A stretch of 41,865 nt of DNA, from positions 1 through 41,865 of the forward strand of contig CAMUPC010000008.1 of the NCBI GenBank assembly GCA_947090545.1. Direction: 5' to 3'. The position numbers were made by a program, and so were the translations under genes. The first letter of the stretch is position 1. Each line of letters starts with the position of its first letter. A model generated the notes under the pieces. That model had not been told where the DNA came from. It was given only the letters and a program-made list of their open reading frames with translations, and made no database searches. Shown piece by piece: positions 17,545 through 24,610 of this stretch. Source of the DNA: an uncultured Eubacterium sp. (GTDB lineage: Bacteria > Bacillota > Clostridia > Lachnospirales > Lachnospiraceae).

Positions 17545-17578
17545 CTAAGCCTCCCATTAACCGTTCGCATCTGCAATA

Positions 17579-19312
17579 TTACTCCAATGTATGTAAATAT
17601 TCGCTGTAATCATAATAGACAATCTCGCAATCTATACCAACGATATCCAGGCTGCATTCTTTCGGTATCACAAAATACAGTCTGTTATCCTTACTCCATG
17701 ATTTTTTATAGTTCACATCTATTTCACTGTAATAATAATTATCTTCATAGCTAAAACCCGCCTGTATCAGTGCATTGGATTCCAGCCCATACGTAACCTG
17801 CGCTAATTTTGTATCTGTTGTCTGTTCTGAAAACAGGAAAAGCGCAATTTCATCGACACCAACAGGTTTAAAAAAATCCACGATCGCGCCGTTTTTACCT
17901 GTATTGCCCGCCTGTAGGACATCCACCTCTTTACTGATATCCACATTGTATTTATAAAAGCTTCCCGCCTGATTGTGATGGTAAATAAAAGCTTCGTTCA
18001 TATTTTTCATCCAATTCGTTGGTAATAAAATATACTGGTTTTGTATTGACGGATTAAGGCTTCTACATGCTTCCATCACTTTTTTAGCATCGTTTGAAAT
18101 CGTTTTTAAATAAAACGTACTATCTGGTTTTACCATATCATGTACATTGATGGTAAACAGCAGGCAATAGGAAAGCAGCAGCACAAATCTTTTTAAGCTT
18201 TGTTTTTTTTCAAAATCCATGCACCCGATAACAGTAAGCAGTACAAATAATGTCAGAATGTCTCCATAATAAGTTGCATTGCGGGTTGTTTTAAAAACAG
18301 GCAGGCACAGAATGAAATACATCCCTGTAAACGCGATCCCCGACATCCATAATTGTATCTCTCCATTCTTTACTGCCTGTACATACCGCACGATACTCCA
18401 TACCCAAAAGCATAGTACAATGACTGCAATACAAATACCCGCCCTGCTTAAATAGGAACATAAATATGCTTCAAAGCAATGATTTGGAATATTTAATGAA
18501 TATCCCCAATAGCCTGCCAATTTTTTTAAAATCTCTGCCATCGAAAATTCTTTTGCATCAATACCGCCTGCTGTCACAGTAAACAGGCTTCCCAGTTTTT
18601 TCATTCTTGTAATCAGATAAACAAACAGTATGGCTGCCTGTGCCGTTCCATACCAGATCGTCTTTTTTGAAACTCTTTTTTTGCTGGCATATTCTGTAAC
18701 AAATACGTACCAAGTAAACGCAATCCCAAGCGTCATCGCGGATTCTTTTGTGTACATCGCAAGAAACGTCCAAAAACAACATCCAATAAAATTCGCAGAT
18801 TTTCCGTAATTACAATATTTTACCGTTTCATAAAAAGCCAGCAGTACAAAAAGCGTCAGCCATAATGAAAAAGACAGCCCATATTCATAGATGCCGGAAA
18901 AATAGGTCAATGAAAAATTAAAAAGCACTGCGAGAAATACGGCTTTTTTCAGATTCTCATATAATTCCATACCTATCAAAAAAGCAACTGCTACCGTTGC
19001 ACAATGCGCCATCACGGAAAAAAGACGAATGGCAAAAATATTGTAATTTGCAGCTATTTTTATAAACTCTACAATAATCTCGTCAAATACCGGACGGTGA
19101 AACTGCATTGTTGCGCTGTCGGCTGGCTTTCCTAATCCGTCCAGCGTATAGAAACACTTTACCAGATTCGTAACGGATAAATCCGTGTGGTCTGCTAAAT
19201 GCATCAGCCCGTCTCCAATGATCGGCAGACGCATCGTCCATGCATAAGTTATAAATGAAATGAAGATCAATCCGATGATAGAACATGTTTTTCGTTTTGT
19301 ACTGTGTCCCAC
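17579..19312 (-). CDS. Polytopic GT-C-like membrane protein
   Basis: A 577-residue protein with ten or more hydrophobic segments over residues 12-390 and a C-terminal soluble domain of about 180 residues. The first loop carries an acidic motif (LPIIGDGLMHLADHTDL), as in GT39/GT83-like glycosyltransferases that use lipid-linked donors. The start is uncertain: the frame opens with GTG at 19312, overlapping the acyltransferase by 46 bases, with AGAGGA somewhat far upstream. A later start would cut into the first membrane helix. It probably adds a side-chain sugar. Confidence 0.8.
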   Translation of the reverse strand: MGHSTKRKTCSIIGLIFISFITYAWTMRLPIIGDGLMHLADHTDLSVTNLVKCFYTLDGLGKPADSATMQFHRPVFDEIIVEFIKIAANYNIFAIRLFSVMAHCATVAVAFLIGMELYENLKKAVFLAVLFNFSLTYFSGIYEYGLSFSLWLTLFVLLAFYETVKYCNYGKSANFIGCCFWTFLAMYTKESAMTLGIAFTWYVFVTEYASKKRVSKKTIWYGTAQAAILFVYLITRMKKLGSLFTVTAGGIDAKEFSMAEILKKLAGYWGYSLNIPNHCFEAYLCSYLSRAGICIAVIVLCFWVWSIVRYVQAVKNGEIQLWMSGIAFTGMYFILCLPVFKTTRNATYYGDILTLFVLLTVIGCMDFEKKQSLKRFVLLLSYCLLFTINVHDMVKPDSTFYLKTISNDAKKVMEACRSLNPSIQNQYILLPTNWMKNMNEAFIYHHNQAGSFYKYNVDISKEVDVLQAGNTGKNGAIVDFFKPVGVDEIALFLFSEQTTDTKLAQVTYGLESNALIQAGFSYEDNYYYSEIDVNYKKSWSKDNRLYFVIPKECSLDIVGIDCEIVYYDYSEYLHTLE

Positions 19313-20406
19313 GTCTTTTTGTTTCCTCTCTGGATATGCAGCCTGTCCTCGATATAAGAAATAGCCCCATGCCCCATATTTTCCACATAGCGGTTAAAAA
19401 AATATGCCATAACCAATACCAATACAAAGGTCAGGATCAAACACGATAAAATCGTCCATCTGTAACCTGCGCCTGATTTTTTCATCCACAGATAATATGC
19501 GCTTGAAAAGCTCTCGATCACAGGCCAATGCAAAAGATAAACTGCATAAGATAATTTTCCGCCCTGACACATCAGCCTGTTTCCTAACAGCTTTTTCGCA
19601 CAGGAGCAGTTTAATACCCCTATAAACAACATCACCAGCCCTGCCGCATAAATCACCCGTGTCATTTTTACCGCATCATTGATTTGGTACATGCATACAA
19701 GATACCCCCCCCCAGGCAAAAACAGCCCATACGGAATCCATCGGTGCCTTTGCAAAATCTCACTGATACCCTGATCCACATAAATATCACATATCAGCAT
19801 TCCTAAAACAAAATAATTATAATAGGAACTAAAACAGACGAACACTATGATATAAAATAAGTGCCTCAGATAACTCCCTCTACATACATAAATGACGCCT
19901 AACACCAAAATCACGCCTAAATACTCATATACCATCGTCCATAAAGGCCCTATATACGCATTTGCCCCCTGGAAATAACACGTTATGGCTGCTTCCTTGA
20001 GGCATTGGGCGAGGTTCGGCGTAAAATTATTAAAAATGCCCAAAAAATCTTCCGACCCGCTTTCGGCAGCCGCCTGTATATGAAACATCGCACCGGATTT
20101 CATCAAAACGTACGCAAACAAGTTTGCCGCAATTACAGACGGTGCCAGGCGAAAATATCTTTTTAGCATGTCTTTTGGAGCCTCTTCATACTGTTGTGTT
20201 GTAACATATTTATAACTGATTACAAACCCGCTGACTACAAACAAAATCCTGACCACGCTGTTTCCCGCTGTCAGGATCATAAGCGGCGTATGGTCAATCA
20301 GCCAAATCGTCTGGTTCGGCAAAAACGCCCCTCGAAAATGGCATAAAAACACACTGATGCATCCAATGGCACGAATGCCTTCCAGACAATTTATTTTTTC
20401 TTTCAT
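19267..20406 (-). CDS. Phase-variable membrane acyltransferase (Acyltransferase 3 family), ON as written
   Basis: A 379-residue acyltransferase-3 (OafA-like) protein. The N terminus has LEGIRAIGCISVFLCHF with the catalytic-type His, then VVSGFVISYKYV, with about ten membrane helices. The family moves acetyl or other acyl groups onto surface sugars. Codons 232-234 are a run of nine Gs encoding PGGGY between helices; one G fewer gives a stop within about 15 codons. The start ATG overlaps the previous stop (ATGA). The O-acylation it provides would be switchable. Confidence 0.9.
   Translation of the reverse strand: MKEKINCLEGIRAIGCISVFLCHFRGAFLPNQTIWLIDHTPLMILTAGNSVVRILFVVSGFVISYKYVTTQQYEEAPKDMLKRYFRLAPSVIAANLFAYVLMKSGAMFHIQAAAESGSEDFLGIFNNFTPNLAQCLKEAAITCYFQGANAYIGPLWTMVYEYLGVILVLGVIYVCRGSYLRHLFYIIVFVCFSSYYNYFVLGMLICDIYVDQGISEILQRHRWIPYGLFLPGGGYLVCMYQINDAVKMTRVIYAAGLVMLFIGVLNCSCAKKLLGNRLMCQGGKLSYAVYLLHWPVIESFSSAYYLWMKKSGAGYRWTILSCLILTFVLVLVMAYFFNRYVENMGHGAISYIEDRLHIQRGNKKTWDTVQNEKHVLSSD
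19705..19713 (-). repeat. Poly-G tract, 9 Gs (predicted ON)
   Basis: Coding strand: GCCT, nine Gs, TATC. It encodes Gly-Gly-Gly in the acyltransferase at 19267-20406. Loss of one G leads to a TAA soon after. Confidence 0.9.
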
Positions 20407-22109
20407 CCTGTTTCCCCGCCCTGCTTATCCATCCAGATTTTTTCAACTAACATGCTAAAACTTCTTTGGTCAGCTTCTGTTTCCTCTGGCAGTCTCATCC
20501 CATCTGTTTGGATTTCAAATGTATTTTTCCTAAATGGGCATACCACGTTTGCCAGGTCAGCCTGCACCTCAACCAACTGTCCGCTTGCGGCAGCTTTATG
20601 GAATACTTCCTGCCCATTTACATGCACTGATACATAGCTTACATGTCCTATATTTTCGGGGATATAGCCTGTCAGCCCCAACCTATCCTGGTTCGTTAAA
20701 AACACTTCAAACGCTGCCTGCTGCTGTATCCACCTGTATGGCTCCTCGCCGCTTTGTGCAAGCCACCCTTCTTGAAAGTTCACCGCCGTACCCCGATAGG
20801 GAAATGCCACTTCTATTTTTCCAAAGGAAGAATGCCCCCACACCATCAAAGCCGCTGCTACACAAACTGCCGCAGCATATTTAAAATACTTAAAAAAAGG
20901 CACATATTCCCGCACAGATGACTTTATCACAGCAGCAGCCTGCCGGCATACCAGCCCGATTTCCTGGACCAGCTTGATTTGCAGCAGCCTGCGGGAAATT
21001 TTATCCGCCCTTTCACACCCAATCAGCAGCCTTACCATAGGATTCTTTTGCAGCAAACCCCAAAGCATACAGCTTACCGCAACCGCAAGCAGTACGGCAA
21101 GCAGCCAATACCGTTCAGACACAGATTCCGGCGGCGTCAGCCTGCAAACCTCTTCCACCGGCATTACTTTAAAAAATATGAACGCCAGGTAAGCTGCCTT
21201 AAATCCAATAAAATGAAAGCACATAATCCCCATGCTGTTTTTACCCAAATACAGAAATAATTTTTTTCCATGACCGATTCTATCGACCCATTTCGCAATA
21301 TTTGCCGTCAGGAGAATTCCAAATACAGGCAGAACCAAATCCACTGCACCGTTCCATTTGCGGACAGGCCAGTCAACGGTATTAGTAAATCCACTGTTGA
21401 CCGCAAGCATCCAGACAGCCAGAAGCAGCCCACTGCTGACAAACAAATGCCAGCTACTTTTCCTTTTGTCAGGCACCTTTTTAGCCAAATAGCCATACAT
21501 ATAAAATACCTGCGCAACACAAGCCAAATCAAAACTGAAATGTGCTGTTCCAGAAGATGACAGCTTTTGCCCATAAAAAAATACTGCAAAACTAAAAAGC
21601 ACCAGCCAATAATCTTTTCTGAAAACACGGGCTGCTATAGTAAATACCATTTCAGCAAGAAATAATGCAGGTAAAAACCACATCGCCCCAAGCCAGTCAC
21701 AGTTAAATTCCAGTTTTAAAAACGCTGTCAATGCAGCTTGAAAGCTTTCAGGATAATTGGCCATAGAAACCCGGCTTAAAACTCCCGCCTTATCAAACAC
21801 CCAAAAAACCCAAATACCAGCAATGCCAATGCTCAAATAAGGAACAAACAATTTATAAAATTTCTGTACTGCTTTTTCAAACAAGCTGCCATCGCGGGTA
21901 TGCCCCGTATATCCTGAAATAAAGAAAAACGCCGCCATATGAAACTGATAAATATATTGGTTAAACTTCCCTGTCGCATGTCCTATGACAACAAGCATGA
22001 TTACAATTCCTTTATAAATATCACACCATGCAATCCGTTCCGGCGGCTGTTGGCCCTCTTTTACAAAAGCACTGTCCATTGGCATCTTCCTCTTTCTGCC
22101 TAAGCTCAA
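20403..22109 (-). CDS. Membrane acyltransferase (Acyltransferase 3 family) with C-terminal exported domain
   Basis: About 568 residues. The first 360 or so form an acyltransferase-3 domain (WCDIYKGIVIMLVVIGHATG with the catalytic-type His, then FHMAAFFFISGY). After a basic stretch there is one more membrane helix (YFKYAAAVCVAAALMVW) and a C-terminal domain of about 140 residues, probably outside the membrane and beta-rich (VSVHVNGQEVFHK). I place the start at TTG 22109: it overlaps the upstream TGA and has GGAGGAG 8 bases before it. ATG 22085 is the alternative. Unlike its neighbour it has no poly-G tract, so it would be constant. Confidence 0.85.
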   Translation of the reverse strand: MSLGRKRKMPMDSAFVKEGQQPPERIAWCDIYKGIVIMLVVIGHATGKFNQYIYQFHMAAFFFISGYTGHTRDGSLFEKAVQKFYKLFVPYLSIGIAGIWVFWVFDKAGVLSRVSMANYPESFQAALTAFLKLEFNCDWLGAMWFLPALFLAEMVFTIAARVFRKDYWLVLFSFAVFFYGQKLSSSGTAHFSFDLACVAQVFYMYGYLAKKVPDKRKSSWHLFVSSGLLLAVWMLAVNSGFTNTVDWPVRKWNGAVDLVLPVFGILLTANIAKWVDRIGHGKKLFLYLGKNSMGIMCFHFIGFKAAYLAFIFFKVMPVEEVCRLTPPESVSERYWLLAVLLAVAVSCMLWGLLQKNPMVRLLIGCERADKISRRLLQIKLVQEIGLVCRQAAAVIKSSVREYVPFFKYFKYAAAVCVAAALMVWGHSSFGKIEVAFPYRGTAVNFQEGWLAQSGEEPYRWIQQQAAFEVFLTNQDRLGLTGYIPENIGHVSYVSVHVNGQEVFHKAAASGQLVEVQADLANVVCPFRKNTFEIQTDGMRLPEETEADQRSFSMLVEKIWMDKQGGETG

Positions 22110-22765
22110 AAAAACCTCTCCTCCAGCATCAAACACAAGCAATGGTACACCGGCAGGTGCAGCTCCTGGACTTCATACACCTCTTCCCCAGGCACGCCGA
22201 CCAGCACATCCGAAAGCTCTCTCATCCTCCCGCCGCCGCTCCCGGAAAGCCCTGCCACCTTCATCCCCTTCGCCTTCGCAACCATACAGGCATACAATAC
22301 GTTGCGCGAATTTCCAGAAGTCGAGATCCCAAAAAACACATCCCCTTTCCTTCCATACCCATACACCTGCTGCGCAAACCCATACACAGGGTCAACGTCG
22401 TTCGCATACGCACTCGCCAGCGCCGGATGCCCTGTCAGCGCAATCGCAGGAAGCGCCCCCTGCAACTTTCCTAAGATCTTCTCTCCGGCTCCTGCTTCCA
22501 TTTCTTCTAACCGCAAGTACAGTTCCATAATTGCATCCTGCTTTTTTTCCAAGTTCAGCGCCCGATGCTTCATAAACCCTTTCATCAGCTCCCCAACCAT
22601 ATGCTCCGCATCCGCCGCGCTCCCGCCGTTTCCGGCAACGAGCAGCTTCCCGCCATGAGCAAAGCTATCCGCCATCATCTCAAACATCATCCAAATCGAT
22701 GCTTCCTGCTCCCGCAAGGCAGGGTATCGAACCAGCAAATGATCTAATAACTCTTTTTCTCTCAT
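22106..22765 (-). CDS. gmhA: Sedoheptulose-7-phosphate isomerase (GmhA-like SIS protein)
   Basis: A protein of about 219 residues with a SIS domain: GNGGSAADAEHMVGE near the N terminus and FFGISTSGNSRNVLYA. EDVDP-type residues appear as NDVDPVYG, and EVQELHLPVYH closes the C-terminal helix. This is the GmhA pattern (isomerising sedoheptulose 7-phosphate to D-glycero-D-manno-heptose 7-phosphate). I chose ATG 22765 (GGAG upstream). It sits two genes after HddA, the next pathway enzyme. Confidence 0.87.
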   Translation of the reverse strand: MREKELLDHLLVRYPALREQEASIWMMFEMMADSFAHGGKLLVAGNGGSAADAEHMVGELMKGFMKHRALNLEKKQDAIMELYLRLEEMEAGAGEKILGKLQGALPAIALTGHPALASAYANDVDPVYGFAQQVYGYGRKGDVFFGISTSGNSRNVLYACMVAKAKGMKVAGLSGSGGGRMRELSDVLVGVPGEEVYEVQELHLPVYHCLCLMLEERFF

Positions 22766-22781
22766 ACAAATGTTTCTCCGC

Positions 22782-23549
22782 TCAGACACAATGTTCCTTT
22801 TTTCTCAACACAACATAATCACTCCATAAATAATGCAGCCACACCGCATAGGTCCAGATTTCTGTGTCCTGCTCCCTGTAGGCATACGCAAGCATCATAT
22901 TTTTCAAATATTCATTCCAAACGGTTCCTTTTTCTACAATTGTAAACATCCCGTCTGCATATTGATGAAAAAGTTCTATGATTTCATCTGCTGAATAAGG
23001 CTGTCTATGTGTTTGATCATCAAAAAAATTGGTCGTAATCTGCGCACACTGGACGCCAGCCTTCTGAAAATCGAACCGTCCGGGAACATTTACACTGTTA
23101 TGGTTCGGCTGCTCGATATATACCATACCCCCCCCCTTGATTATTTTAGCGATATTGCGAATCAATTTTGAGGGATACTTAAGATGTTCCACTACATGCG
23201 CGCAATATACGCAATCAAATAATGCATCTTCATAAGAAATATCTGCTTCGTCCAGATTGATCTTTTTAAAAGCTTCATAACGGTTTGTAAATTCTCCGTC
23301 CGCCAAATCCACGGCATACATTTTTAACTGGCTGCGCAGTGGATGCTCCCATTCTTTCCAAAAAATCAAACCTCCGCTTCCAGATCCGATATCCAGGAAA
23401 TTTCCGTCCGGGCAGGATTTTAAAAACCGAAATCGGGGATGAAACTCCCAGTACAGTTTTAACAATTCATCACGTTCGTAAGGAATCATCATATGTTCAT
23501 CAAAAGAAAGTACCTCATTCCCTTTCGGATTCTCTATTTTCAGAAACAA
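22782..23549 (-). CDS. Phase-variable class I SAM methyltransferase, ON as written
   Basis: About 255 residues. The SAM motif is NFLDIGSGSGGLIFW, with AVDLAD as the acidic motif after beta-2, CVYCAHVVEHL after beta-4 and KGGGMVYIEQPN at the beta-5 loop. Nine Gs lie exactly at the conserved GG loop; eight would give a stop 12 codons later. I place the start at TTG 23549 (AGGAGG 8 bases before, right after the HddA stop); GTG 23594, which overlaps HddA and also has GGAGG, is the alternative. It probably O-methylates a sugar or its precursor, as heptose-linked methyltransferases do in Campylobacter capsules. Confidence 0.85.
   Translation of the reverse strand: MFLKIENPKGNEVLSFDEHMMIPYERDELLKLYWEFHPRFRFLKSCPDGNFLDIGSGSGGLIFWKEWEHPLRSQLKMYAVDLADGEFTNRYEAFKKINLDEADISYEDALFDCVYCAHVVEHLKYPSKLIRNIAKIIKGGGMVYIEQPNHNSVNVPGRFDFQKAGVQCAQITTNFFDDQTHRQPYSADEIIELFHQYADGMFTIVEKGTVWNEYLKNMMLAYAYREQDTEIWTYAVWLHYLWSDYVVLRKKEHCV
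23128..23136 (-). repeat. Poly-G tract, 9 Gs (predicted ON)
   Basis: Coding strand: ATCAA, nine Gs, TATGG. It encodes the Gly-rich beta-5 loop of the methyltransferase. Loss of one G brings a TAA 12 codons on. Confidence 0.9.
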
Positions 23550-23554
23550 TTCTC

Positions 23555-24580
23555 CTACCTCCTGCCTTTCTCTTTCAAAGCTTCCCTCCGGCACTCATAC
23601 ACCTCCGGCGTATAATGCACCACCTTCGTCCCCGCATCCTCAAACACAAACGGCACATGCAAAAGCTCCCGCAGTGCTTCCCGCACCTCCCCCTGCCTGT
23701 CCTGTTCCACATAAAACACCAAAAATCCTCCGCCTCCCGCGCCAAGCAGCTTCCCGCCGACGGCACCGGCTTTCTTCGCCCGCTCATATACGCAGTCGAT
23801 GGAATCCGTGGAAATTTTACTGGCAATCCCCCGCTTTAACCGCCAGGTATGGTCTAACAGCCTGCCAAACTCCTCCAAATCCCCTTTGGAAGTCAGCACC
23901 CTCTCAGCATCATCGACCAGGCGCAGCATTTCAAGCAAATCCCCTTTTTTATCGTTCAGGCATTTTTTCGTCTCCGCCTGAATATCCGCAGAAAATCTGG
24001 AAAACCTGGTAAAAAACAGCATCAGGTTTTGATTCAACTGCTGCCTGCGCTGCGGGGAGATAATGACCGGGCTGACTGTATAACCGTCTGCGTCAAAATC
24101 AATCCGGTTAAAGCCGCCAAACGCCGCCGCGATCTGGTCTTGTACGCCGCCGCTTTCCGCACAGAGCACCCGCTCCAAATAGATCGCTTCATCGGCAAGC
24201 GTGCGTTTATCGACATATTTCCCCTTAAGGGCATAGAAGGCAAGCAGCATCCCGACCGCAAACGAGCTGCTTGTCCCAAGCCCGGAACGTGCCGGCAGGT
24301 CAGCCTCATAGGACAGCCGAAGGTCGTGCATATCCAGCATTTTCATCGCTTCCCGGATCGCCGGATGCTGAATCTGTGCGGCGCTTGCTACACGCTCGGT
24401 TTTTGCATAAGACAGCTCGGTACGGTAGTCAAAAAACGGAGGCAGATGCCGGACAGTTACGTAGCAGTATTTGTCAAACGTTGCAGACAGCACGCTGCCG
24501 CCATATGTTTGATAAAATTCCGGGAAATCCGTTCCGCCGCCGAAAAATGACATCCGAAACGGCGTCTGTGTAATAATCAT
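23555..24580 (-). CDS. hddA: D-glycero-D-manno-heptose 7-phosphate kinase (GHMP family)
   Basis: A 341-residue GHMP kinase. MIITQTPFRMSFFGGGTDFPEFY is the HddA-type opening, followed by the phosphate-binding loop LPARSGLGTSSSFAVG and the C-terminal KLLGAGGGGFLVFY. In the family it phosphorylates D-glycero-D-manno-heptose 7-phosphate at C1 on the GDP-heptose route. Together with GmhA this is the best evidence that the glycan contains a heptose or heptose-derived sugar. Canonical GmhB and HddC are not in the window. Confidence 0.9.
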   Translation of the reverse strand: MIITQTPFRMSFFGGGTDFPEFYQTYGGSVLSATFDKYCYVTVRHLPPFFDYRTELSYAKTERVASAAQIQHPAIREAMKMLDMHDLRLSYEADLPARSGLGTSSSFAVGMLLAFYALKGKYVDKRTLADEAIYLERVLCAESGGVQDQIAAAFGGFNRIDFDADGYTVSPVIISPQRRQQLNQNLMLFFTRFSRFSADIQAETKKCLNDKKGDLLEMLRLVDDAERVLTSKGDLEEFGRLLDHTWRLKRGIASKISTDSIDCVYERAKKAGAVGGKLLGAGGGGFLVFYVEQDRQGEVREALRELLHVPFVFEDAGTKVVHYTPEVYECRREALKEKGRR

Positions 24581-24610
24581 CTTTGTATTCTCTATCCTTT
24601 CTATCCTTTT

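Noticed and set aside
24029..24550. 173-codon plus-strand frame over hddA
   Set aside because: The minus-strand GHMP kinase explains the region.
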